A stretch of DNA of 35,815 nt. Source: Clostridium sp. GTDB taxonomy: Bacteria; Bacillota; Clostridia; Acetivibrionales; Acetivibrionaceae. The stretch's first letter is position 1, and each line of letters opens with the position of its first letter. Positions 27,759 to 35,815 of this stretch are shown here, one piece after another. The stretch lies in the NCBI GenBank assembly GCA_012517995.1, contig JAAYTS010000168.1, positions 1-35,815 of the forward strand. The letters run 5' to 3'. The position numbers and the translations under genes are program-made. The notes below the pieces were generated by a model. That model saw nothing but the letters and a program-made list of their open reading frames with translations. It searched no databases and was not told the DNA's origin.

Positions 27759-29888
27759 TTATCGTGTAAATCTAATTTTATCTGTGGTTATACTATCTTC
27801 TGGCAAAATATTGCTGTTGGTGCCAAAATATTCCCTTAATACATCAACTCCAACTGGAACTGCATTAGAACCCCATACTCCTTTTTCTATAACCACTGCA
27901 ACTGCAATTTCAGGATCATCTGCTGGTGCATATGCAATAAATAAAGCATTTGACGTACCTGTACCTGTTTCGGGAGTACCGGTTTTTCCAGCTACAGTTA
28001 TACCCTCTGGAAAATCAGTAAAATAACTGTATGCCGTACCATAAGTCTCATTTATAACCGCCTTTAAACTTTCATTTATATAATCCATTGTTCCTTCAGA
28101 TAAAGGCAGTTCTTCATATTCTATATTTGTCTGTCTCACTATTGAACCATCATGCTTTCTTACTTCCTTTATTATGTGAGGGGAATATCTCTTGCCACCA
28201 TTAGCTAAAGTACTGGTAAAGTTTGCAATCTGCAGTGGTGTAAAGAGATTATCAAACTGACCTATTGCAACTTGTGCAGTATCCGCAGGTCTCCACTCAT
28301 CATTTCTTAGCTCTCTTTTAGTTTCCTTATTTGCTCTTTTACCAGCAGCTTCCCACTGCAGTTCTATTCCAGTACGTTCACCTAATCCAAAATGTTTTGC
28401 CCAATTATCAATAATATCTATACCTGTATCAACTCCAAGTTCGTGGAAGTAAATGTTACAGGAAGTTCCCATAGCCTTTATTAAATTCTGTCTTCCATGT
28501 GATACTCTATAGTTTCTATAGCTAAGACACTCAAAATTCCATCCACCTATATTATGTCTTCCTCTGCAGGTGATGTTATCTTTACCTACTGAAATTTTAC
28601 CTGCTTCAATACCTGCAATTGCAGTAATAGGTTTATATACAGATCCTGGAGCATATAGTCCCTGTATAGCCCTGTTAATTAGGGGTCTGGCAGTATTATC
28701 CGGATCATTAAGCTCTAAACGTGCCTGCTGTGCTTCTTTACTGTTTGACAAAAACACATTTGGGTCATAAGCGGGATAACTGGCCATAACAAGCACTTCA
28801 CCAGTTCTAACATCAATAGCAACCACCGAACCTGCTTCTGCGTCACCTGAATACTTTTCAGGTTCCTCCTCCGCTAAAGCATTAATTCTGTTTATATTTC
28901 TCTCTAAAGATTCCATTGCAACCTTTTGCAAACGGGAATCTATTGTAAGAACAATATCATTTCCTGGAACTGCAGGATTACTGCTAAGCTCCCTGGTAAG
29001 TCTTCCTTTTGTATCAACTTCAACTCTTTTTTGACCATTAATTCCCCTTAAATCTTTTTCCGCTGAAAGTTCTATTCCTGTCTTTCCTAACATATCATTT
29101 AATTTATAACCTTCACCTTTAAGGCTTTCATATTCCTCCTGATTTATAATGCCAATATACCCTAATACATGAGCAACAGAACCTGCATCAATGTATCTTC
29201 TTTGAGGAACACTGTCAATAATTACCCCTGGAAATTCAAAATGTCTTTCCTCAAGCTGTGCCACCGTTTCCATACTGACGTCCTTTGCAATCAATACAGG
29301 ATTTGAAGGACTATATTTTATAAGCATATCATATCTAATTGTCATTATTTTGTAAGCTTCTTCATCAGTATATTTTTCATCAATTGAAAACTTTTCCTCA
29401 CGAAAATATTTAAAAACATCTTCCGGGGTTTTTAGCTTCTCTATATCCTTTTCTTTAATAACCATTTCACTTTTCCACTTTTCAAGGGCCTCTTCTGACT
29501 TTGTCAAACTAGGTCCAAACCCAATAGGGTCAAATGTAAGATAGTTTTCAAGATTTTTTTCATATGCACCATTATTATATTCTTCAAATACATTTATAAG
29601 CTTTAAAAGCATTTCATTGTATTCTGGTGTTTTCAAGCCTGTTGCTGCCAGATTCACATTATGTGCAGTTCTATTCACCGCTATTGGAAGTCCATTTCTA
29701 TCAACAATATTTCCCCTTGGAGCAATTGTCTCTCTCTCGCTAATAATTCTTCTTTTGGACTTTTGTGCAAACTCTTTTCCGCGGACTATTTGAAGATTTA
29801 CCAATTGAAATATAATTGCTGTAAAAGCTAATAAAAAACCTACAACTATAACTATATATCTCTGACTTTTTTTCTCTTTCAAAACCAC
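27759..29888 (-). CDS. mrdA: Penicillin-binding protein 2 (MrdA-like class B PBP)
   Basis: YAPGSVYKPITAIAG (SxxK), SCN motif in GTSCNIYF, AGKTGTPE (KTG); downstream of mreD. Confidence 0.94.
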   Translation of the reverse strand: MVLKEKKSQRYIVIVVGFLLAFTAIIFQLVNLQIVRGKEFAQKSKRRIISERETIAPRGNIVDRNGLPIAVNRTAHNVNLAATGLKTPEYNEMLLKLINVFEEYNNGAYEKNLENYLTFDPIGFGPSLTKSEEALEKWKSEMVIKEKDIEKLKTPEDVFKYFREEKFSIDEKYTDEEAYKIMTIRYDMLIKYSPSNPVLIAKDVSMETVAQLEERHFEFPGVIIDSVPQRRYIDAGSVAHVLGYIGIINQEEYESLKGEGYKLNDMLGKTGIELSAEKDLRGINGQKRVEVDTKGRLTRELSSNPAVPGNDIVLTIDSRLQKVAMESLERNINRINALAEEEPEKYSGDAEAGSVVAIDVRTGEVLVMASYPAYDPNVFLSNSKEAQQARLELNDPDNTARPLINRAIQGLYAPGSVYKPITAIAGIEAGKISVGKDNITCRGRHNIGGWNFECLSYRNYRVSHGRQNLIKAMGTSCNIYFHELGVDTGIDIIDNWAKHFGLGERTGIELQWEAAGKRANKETKRELRNDEWRPADTAQVAIGQFDNLFTPLQIANFTSTLANGGKRYSPHIIKEVRKHDGSIVRQTNIEYEELPLSEGTMDYINESLKAVINETYGTAYSYFTDFPEGITVAGKTGTPETGTGTSNALFIAYAPADDPEIAVAVVIEKGVWGSNAVPVGVDVLREYFGTNSNILPEDSITTDKIRFTR

Positions 29889-29924
29889 ACCCCCTCAGTC
29901 TGTTTCACCGGGATATTTTTATCA

Positions 29925-30443
29925 TTAGTACTTTCTGGATAATTTTTTAGAAGCTTCAAATTTCTCGTTAATTTTATAAACTATTATATAAATAAATATT
30001 GAAACAATTCCGTTATACAAAGCTAAAGGCAAAATTACATGCCTTAATGGATAGAACAAGTCCAAGCTGTTTCGGAAAATTGTATGAAGAAAATATACGC
30101 TATATTCGTAAGCCAATGTAGAGACAAGTACAAAAAAAACAACTGCAAAAATATTTTCCTTGTACAATCTTTTATTTAAAGAACCTACACAAAACCCAAG
30201 ATATAAGCCTAGTAAAGCATAAAATCCAATAACTCTGCCAGAAATCATATCATGTATCAGCCCACTGAAAAATCCAACTATTGCTCCCTCAACATTATTC
30301 CCTAAAAAGGCTACAATCACAATTAGTACCATTAATAAGTTTGGTTTTACATTAAATACCTTTAAATAATCCAACACTGTTGATTGTAATAACGCAAATA
30401 TAACCATCATCAAAGCATATCCTGTTATTTTTACCCTCATCAA
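29925..30443 (-). CDS. mreD: Rod shape-determining protein MreD
   Basis: Small multi-TM protein (PNLLMVLIVIVAFLGNNVEGAIVGFFSGLIHDMISGRVIGFYALLG) between mreC and the PBP2 gene. Confidence 0.92.
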   Translation of the reverse strand: MMRVKITGYALMMVIFALLQSTVLDYLKVFNVKPNLLMVLIVIVAFLGNNVEGAIVGFFSGLIHDMISGRVIGFYALLGLYLGFCVGSLNKRLYKENIFAVVFFVLVSTLAYEYSVYFLHTIFRNSLDLFYPLRHVILPLALYNGIVSIFIYIIVYKINEKFEASKKLSRKY

Positions 30444-30469
30444 CTCTCTCCACCTTTGACACCCTTAAA

Positions 30470-31297
30470 TTAGTACTTTCTCTTTAATACATATACCTCT
30501 TCAAGTCTTTTAAAATCAACAGCTGGTTCAATTATTGCATATCTGTTTAATTCATTATTTATCTGCCTTACTTCTTTTACCTCTCCTATTACTATTCCTT
30601 TAGGATAAATTCCTCCTAATCCGGAAGTTTCAATTGTATCTCCTACAGATATATCAATATGTGGTTCAATGTATTCAATTCTACAAAGACCATCATCTTT
30701 AAGCTTTAAATCCCCTTTTACTATAACCAAATCCCTTGTCCTGACTATACGGGCACTCACTGTACTGTCAACATCAATAATAGAAATAACTTTTGATGAC
30801 ATTATATCCGTTGACATTACCCTGCCTACCAAAGCATTTTGAGTTATCACAACATCACTCTCTGATACACCATCTTTACTACCTGCATTAATGGTAAAAA
30901 CATTAAACCAATTACCTGCATCCCTTGCTATTATATTTGCTCCACAAAATTCAAAATCGCTAAACTGTTCTTTAATATTCAATGCCTCTTTCAGTTCTTC
31001 ATTTTGTTCACGAAAAGATTCAAGTTTCCTAATTTCATCCTCTAGCAGTTCAACACGCTCTTTTAACTCTTCATTTTCTTCTCTTAGAGCACTTACATCT
31101 CCAAAGTAACCCGTAAACTCATCAATTTTGTCAGCAGTATAACTGGTAAATTGCTGCAATGGAGACATAACAAAATTAAATGCACTTGCCAGATAATTTA
31201 ACTTGCTATTTTTTCGCGAAGATATACCTATAACAATTAAAATAACAATTGTTATAAGCAATAGTAAAAATAATTTTTTTTTAAATAATTTTTTCAA
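30470..31297 (-). CDS. mreC: Rod shape-determining protein MreC
   Basis: N-terminal TM plus coiled coil; ARDAGNWFNVFTINAGSKDGV; GLGGIYPKGIVIGEVKEV; TTG start. Confidence 0.95.
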   Translation of the reverse strand: MKKLFKKKLFLLLLITIVILIVIGISSRKNSKLNYLASAFNFVMSPLQQFTSYTADKIDEFTGYFGDVSALREENEELKERVELLEDEIRKLESFREQNEELKEALNIKEQFSDFEFCGANIIARDAGNWFNVFTINAGSKDGVSESDVVITQNALVGRVMSTDIMSSKVISIIDVDSTVSARIVRTRDLVIVKGDLKLKDDGLCRIEYIEPHIDISVGDTIETSGLGGIYPKGIVIGEVKEVRQINNELNRYAIIEPAVDFKRLEEVYVLKRKY

Positions 31298-31309
31298 GAG
31301 GTTTCCCCC

Positions 31310-32332
31310 CTATCTAATTTTCTTTGGAGGAATAAGCAATTTCCGCAATGTTTCTATTTCATCTACTACTCTTCCCGTACCAAGAACAACGCAGTCTAAA
31401 GGATTTTTTGCAACTGAAACAGGCATACCTGTTTCGCCTCTGATTAATCTGTCTAACCCGCTTAGAAGCGCCCCTCCTCCTGTAAGTACAATACCTTTGT
31501 CCATAATATCAGCAGCCAACTCAGGTGGTGTTTTTTCAAGAGTGTATTTTATTGCATCAACTATTGAATTTATAGGTTCTTTTAAAGCTTCTGCAATTTC
31601 TGTAGATGTAATCATTATGTTTTTAGGAAGCCCTGTAATCAAGTCCCTTCCTCTTATTTCCATAGCTTCTTCTTTAGGTCTTAAATAAGCTGCTCCTATT
31701 TTTACCTTTATTTCTTCTGCTGTCCTTTCACCTATCATTAAATTATATTCTTTTTTTACGTAACTCACAATAGATTCATCAAATTCATCACCAGCAACTC
31801 TTAAAGATTTGCTGGTAACAATACCTCCAAGGGAAATTACAGCTACTTCACTGGTTCCTCCTCCAATATCCACCACCATGCTTCCAGATGGTTCTTCAAC
31901 AGGAAGGTCGGCTCCAATTGCCGCAGCCATTGGCTCTTCAATTAAAAATGCCTCTTTTGCCCCTGCATTAGTAGATGCCTCTTCCACTGCTCTCTTTTCA
32001 ACTTCTGTAACGCCTGATGGAACACATATAACCACCCGAGGTTTTCCAAACATCCCTCTGGACATTGCTTTTCCTATAAAATATTTAAGCATACTCTGGG
32101 TTACTTCAAAATCTGCTATAACACCATCTTTCATAGGTCTTATTGCAACTATATCCCCTGGAGTCCTGCCTATCATTTTTTTGGCTGTATCACCAACTGC
32201 AAGTACTTCTCTGGTTCTTTTATTTATAGCAACCACTGAAGGCTCTCTTACAACAATTCCTTTACCTTTTACCTGCACCAATGTATTTGCGGTACCTAAA
32301 TCTATTCCAACATCTCTTGAAAATATACCCAT
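31310..32332 (-). CDS. mreB: Rod shape-determining protein MreB
   Basis: [41 protein letters not shown] 32332 with GGAAGGAG upstream; track start 32362 is unlikely. Confidence 0.98.
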   Translation of the reverse strand: MGIFSRDVGIDLGTANTLVQVKGKGIVVREPSVVAINKRTREVLAVGDTAKKMIGRTPGDIVAIRPMKDGVIADFEVTQSMLKYFIGKAMSRGMFGKPRVVICVPSGVTEVEKRAVEEASTNAGAKEAFLIEEPMAAAIGADLPVEEPSGSMVVDIGGGTSEVAVISLGGIVTSKSLRVAGDEFDESIVSYVKKEYNLMIGERTAEEIKVKIGAAYLRPKEEAMEIRGRDLITGLPKNIMITSTEIAEALKEPINSIVDAIKYTLEKTPPELAADIMDKGIVLTGGGALLSGLDRLIRGETGMPVSVAKNPLDCVVLGTGRVVDEIETLRKLLIPPKKIR

Positions 32333-32362
32333 ATTTTTATTCTCCTTCCATGCTATTAACAA

Positions 32363-32956
32363 TTATACTATAGAAACTCCAAATTTTCTTAATAAAGTAT
32401 CTAGCTTTGCTAAAGGCAATCCCACAACATTAAAATAACAACCATTAATTTTCTCTACAAATATTGAACCCAGACCTTGAATTCCATATGCACCAGCTTT
32501 ATCAAGGGGTTCTTTTGTATCAATATATGCCTTTATAGTACTATCAGTAAGTTCCTTCATTTTTACATCTGTTATCTCAAAATCACTTATTCCCTTCATA
32601 GTAGCAGCGTCAATGACAGCAATTCCAGTTAAAACCTTATGCCAGGATCCCTGAATATGCTTTAGCATTTCGAAAGCTTCCTGGCTATTTTGCGGTTTTC
32701 CTAAAATTCTTTCTTTTTTAACTATAGTATCTGCTCCAATAACAAGGCATTTTTCATCCCTTTGGAAGTTTTTGGATATATTTTTTGCTACAAAATGTGC
32801 TTTTTCATATGCTAAAAACTTTACCAGCTGGGATGCTTCTAAATTTATGCCGTCAGTTTCATCAATATCAGGCTCTATAACCTCAAAATTTAAACCAATT
32901 TGAGTCAAAAGCTGAGACCTTCTAGGTGATGAAGACGCTAACACTATTTTTATCAT
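32363..32956 (-). CDS. maf: Maf-like nucleotide pyrophosphatase
   Basis: IVLASSSPRRSQLLTQIGLNFEVIEPDIDET; VIGADTIV; GKPQNSQEAFEML; DKAGAYGIQG. Confidence 0.96.
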   Translation of the reverse strand: MIKIVLASSSPRRSQLLTQIGLNFEVIEPDIDETDGINLEASQLVKFLAYEKAHFVAKNISKNFQRDEKCLVIGADTIVKKERILGKPQNSQEAFEMLKHIQGSWHKVLTGIAVIDAATMKGISDFEITDVKMKELTDSTIKAYIDTKEPLDKAGAYGIQGLGSIFVEKINGCYFNVVGLPLAKLDTLLRKFGVSIV

Positions 32957-33180
32957 AATCACCTCATATTAATTGCTAAAAATATAATATATTTATATAT
33001 ATTTTTTATTTAACCCCTAATAAATATAAGGAAATATAAACTGAGTTATTTTTTATAACATATTTTTTAAATACATATTATAAACCGACACATATACTAT
33101 TATAATCACACAAACTGTCCTATTTCAACAAAATTTGAATTTAAATGTTGTTATTTTTTTATTACAGATATTTATCTTTA

Positions 33181-34050
33181 TTAATTTATGTTTTTATATT
33201 CTCTATTAACTACCTCTTTTACCTTTAAAATTATATTATTTAATCCTTCTATTATTTTGCTCATATCAATTATACTTATTTCTTCTAAGCTTTCAAAACC
33301 CGCCTCTTTTAAAACCATTTTAAAAACAATTTCATCATCGGCATTTAAACCTGCATTTTTTAATTTTCGTTTAAGATAGTTTATTTGTCTTATTGTGGCT
33401 TTTTTATCAGGAGTTTTAACTGGCTTTTTAGTATTTTTACTAATTTTATCTTGAACATAATAAAATTCTTCATCTAAAAGCCTTGCTTCCTCAGGATACA
33501 GCCAGTCATTTTCACCCATTAATTTTCTTATTATTCTGTCGCAAGCCCCCGTTATTGTTTTTTCTAAACCAAATTCTTTATCTTCAATAAGGTCCTTCCC
33601 TATTTTGAATTTTTCCCAATCAGTTAATAAATAATCCAAATTATTTTTAAAATCCTGACCTTTTTCATTAATACCTTCTTCCTCTATTATGGAGGCGTTT
33701 TTTTCTTCAATTTTTTCTGCAATATATTTTTGATACCTGTTGTAATAATCAATTTGCTTTCCGTCCACAATAACCTGACCATTAGTCATGTCCTTTCCCC
33801 TGACTTTAACTAAATAAACAGGAAGCTCAAGTTTACCAATCCCAGGGAAATTCACTTTGTTTTCCTTTACCAGGTTAATAGATACATCCTCAATTGATAT
33901 TCCCTTTTCTTTTGCTTTTTTAAATAAGCCTTCTGCCCTCATTCTTAATTCGCCGCCTGCACCCTTGTAAAAATCTTTTTCTTTATTATATACCACTTCA
34001 GATTTTACTTTTTTATTTTCTAAATTAGCCGATATATTATCTATAGACAT
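33181..34050 (-). CDS. Uncharacterised conserved-looking protein
   Basis: Start at ATG 34050 (MSIDNIS) with AGGAGG upstream; long clean ORF; no family recognised with confidence. Confidence 0.8.
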   Translation of the reverse strand: MSIDNISANLENKKVKSEVVYNKEKDFYKGAGGELRMRAEGLFKKAKEKGISIEDVSINLVKENKVNFPGIGKLELPVYLVKVRGKDMTNGQVIVDGKQIDYYNRYQKYIAEKIEEKNASIIEEEGINEKGQDFKNNLDYLLTDWEKFKIGKDLIEDKEFGLEKTITGACDRIIRKLMGENDWLYPEEARLLDEEFYYVQDKISKNTKKPVKTPDKKATIRQINYLKRKLKNAGLNADDEIVFKMVLKEAGFESLEEISIIDMSKIIEGLNNIILKVKEVVNREYKNIN

Positions 34051-34232
34051 TAAATATCCTCCTATCCTTGCTTTTGTATTATTATTTGAATAATTTTGAG
34101 GATATAACACAACCTATATTTTGTTTTTATGGAAAACTAATCAATATGCTTTTTAGCCTTCTCTTTTTTAGTAATAACAAGTATAATATATTTAGAGGAT
34201 TCTATTATGTTTAGAAATAATGGAGGTGTCTA

Positions 34233-34859
34233 ATGAAAATAGAGAAAATAAATGAAAATAAAATTAAAGTTACAATTTCATTTAATGATTTAGAAGAGAG
34301 GAATATTGATTTAAATTCTTTAAATTATAACTCTCCTGAAACACAGGAATTATTTTGGGACATGATGGAACAAGCTGAAATACAATTAGGCTTTACTGCT
34401 TCAGATGCTCAATTGTGTATTGAAGCTGTTGCTGACGCTGATGAAGGCTTTGTCATTTTAATAACTAAAATGGATGAAGATAATGAATTTGAATCTATCC
34501 ATAAATACATTAAAAACAGATTTAGAAGAGCAGATCTTAGGGTTAAAAAGAAAACTAAAAAAGTATGCTCTACCATAGTTATATATGCTTTTGACGATTT
34601 TGAAAACTTATGCAGTTTAGCTAAAAGGCTATCTAATATATATTTTGGTGAAAGCGTACTATATAAGCTTGAAAACACCTATTATCTTTTATTAACTAAA
34701 AACTCATGGTGTATAGAAAATTTAAGTGCATTTGATTTGATTTTAAATGAATACGGACGGAAAATTAAAAATGTAAACTTTTATGAAGGCTATTTAAATG
34801 AATATGCAGTAAAAGTTATGGATTGTTCTGCTATAGAAACAATTATAAATTACTTTTAA
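34233..34859 (+). CDS. mecA: MecA-family adaptor protein
   Basis: MKIEKINENKIKVTISFNDLEERNIDLNSLNYNSPETQELFWDMMEQAEIQLGF and C-terminal VIYAFDDFENLCSLAKRL; SD GGAGGTG. Confidence 0.88.
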   Translation: MKIEKINENKIKVTISFNDLEERNIDLNSLNYNSPETQELFWDMMEQAEIQLGFTASDAQLCIEAVADADEGFVILITKMDEDNEFESIHKYIKNRFRRADLRVKKKTKKVCSTIVIYAFDDFENLCSLAKRLSNIYFGESVLYKLENTYYLLLTKNSWCIENLSAFDLILNEYGRKIKNVNFYEGYLNEYAVKVMDCSAIETIINYF

Positions 34860-34941
34860 CCTTTCCAATAAGAGACTTTTTTAATGCTTCCTTATTGCAA
34901 TAAAATTATTGCCAAAGGTAATTGCACTATCTTCCAGTATC

Positions 34942-34970
34942 TTGACACCTCTTTTCATATAATCTATATT
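34942..34970 (+). promoter_or_regulatory. Putative sigmaA promoter for the 35029 gene
   Basis: TTGACA (34942-34947), 17 nt, TATATT (34965-34970). Confidence 0.55.
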
Positions 34971-35028
34971 ATATTTATAAAGTATAATATATAGATTAAA
35001 ATATAAAATATAGATTGGTTGGATAGCT

Positions 35029-35574
35029 ATGTTCTCTAAAAAAATTGTACCTAACAAATTTGAACAGTTTTTATTAAACAGAAGCAGTCTGATACAACAA
35101 TATTCAAAAGGCGATTTATCAAAGGAAGAATTCATTGAAGCAAATTATAATTGTATAACAGCATTAGATATAAAACCCTTTAGAAAAATAGATAATGTTA
35201 AAAAAGCTATTTACAACTATCAGTACTATAATGTTCTGGCAAAATACTACCAAAAAAAGGCCCATGACTTAAACAAAAGGCATGAGGCTAGAGGTGATTT
35301 TTTAGAATTATCCAACTACTTTTATTCAAAAAAGGATAATGTGACAATAAGATTTTTAAAACTCATTGATTTTCGTGGGGTTGTAGCTTATTTTGTTAAA
35401 GTAAAATCACCTAATCTTAAAAAAAAGTTATTTGAGATTGTTTTAAAAGACTATGACAATTTAATACTTCATTCTAAAAACGATGTATTATTAAATATGC
35501 TTATTGATGAAAATGTATTTATTTTTGAAGAAAGACGCTCTCTTGTAGATAGCTATATTAATCAAAAATTTTAA
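35029..35574 (+). CDS. Uncharacterised protein (possibly DUF6648)
   Basis: 181-aa ORF with consistent composition (FEQFLLNRSSLIQQYSKGDLSKEEFIEANYNCITALDIKPFRKIDNVKKAIYNYQYYN); stop overlaps the end of the opposing gene. Confidence 0.75.
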   Translation: MFSKKIVPNKFEQFLLNRSSLIQQYSKGDLSKEEFIEANYNCITALDIKPFRKIDNVKKAIYNYQYYNVLAKYYQKKAHDLNKRHEARGDFLELSNYFYSKKDNVTIRFLKLIDFRGVVAYFVKVKSPNLKKKLFEIVLKDYDNLILHSKNDVLLNMLIDENVFIFEERRSLVDSYINQKF

Positions 35575-35815
35575 TGTTCTTTTTTTGCTTCCATTATAAA
35601 AAATGTAATATCATCCTGGGTACTTTGTCTGCCCATAAATTCAAAAACACTGTCGCATACGGCATCCGCCATATACTTTACAGGTTTGTTTGAATTGTTC
35701 TTTAACACCTTTTTTAACCTCTCACTTCCATAAAACTCTTTAGAGGCGTTCCTTGCTTCTATAAGACCGTCTGTATAAAACATTACCCTATCCTCGGGTG
35801 CAATTTTGGTGGTAT
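35571..35815 (-). CDS. SpoIIE/RsbU-type PPM phosphatase, C-terminal part (5' truncated by window edge)
   Basis: The frame continues to the window end: TTKIAPEDRVMFYTDGLIEARN...STQDDITFFIMEAKK, typical of the SpoIIE/RsbU phosphatase C-terminus. Confidence 0.88.
   Translation of the reverse strand, partial: TTKIAPEDRVMFYTDGLIEARNASKEFYGSERLKKVLKNNSNKPVKYMADAVCDSVFEFMGRQSTQDDITFFIMEAKKEH

Noticed and set aside
31809-32438. 209-aa plus-strand ORF opposite mreB/maf
   Set aside because: Long only because mreB has few stops on the opposite strand; no coding evidence.
34881-35135. 84-aa minus-strand ORF across the promoter of the 35029 gene
   Set aside because: AT-rich, covers a promoter-like region and the opposite gene's start; no SD.
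1-35815. CRISPR array, insertion sequence, prophage or toxin-antitoxin/defence island
   Set aside because: No regular repeat-spacer structure, transposase, integrase or recognised defence gene is present; the content is mainly conserved core genes.

Overview
The window is AT-rich (low-GC) and looks like the chromosome of a spore-forming Clostridia-type Firmicute. From left to right it contains: (i) a truncated DUF6382-like/FHA gene and a PP2C phosphatase on + that converge on a complete minus-strand Tad/Flp (type IVc) pilus-like operon (CpaE/TadZ-like, CpaF/TadA, TadB, TadC, Flp pilin, two TadE/G-like proteins); (ii) a TrkH-type K+ channel gene converging on two TrkA-type genes; (iii) DUF421 (YetF-like) + DUF4363; (iv) tRNA-Val(GAC) and fabI; (v) a YegS/BmrU lipid kinase; (vi) glgC-glgD; (vii) a PilZ/YcgR-like protein; (viii) a ribD-ribE-ribBA-ribH operon behind an FMN riboswitch with an attenuator; (ix) metF; (x) the maf-mreBCD-PBP2-minCDE-mgsA-spoIVFA/spoIVFB division and sporulation cluster; (xi) an uncharacterised protein, a MecA-type adaptor, an uncharacterised small protein and a truncated SpoIIE/RsbU-type phosphatase. 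I found no CRISPR array, transposase or phage cassette. Most of the content is conserved housekeeping DNA. The most interesting parts are the FHA/PP2C/Tad module (tandem DETTLLSP motifs, an 18-bp acidic repeat and an extra C-terminal domain in the TadG-like protein), an ordered 21-bp repeat and inverted repeat in front of metF, and the orphan protein at 33181-34050. No searches were run; family assignments come from recognising motifs by eye.
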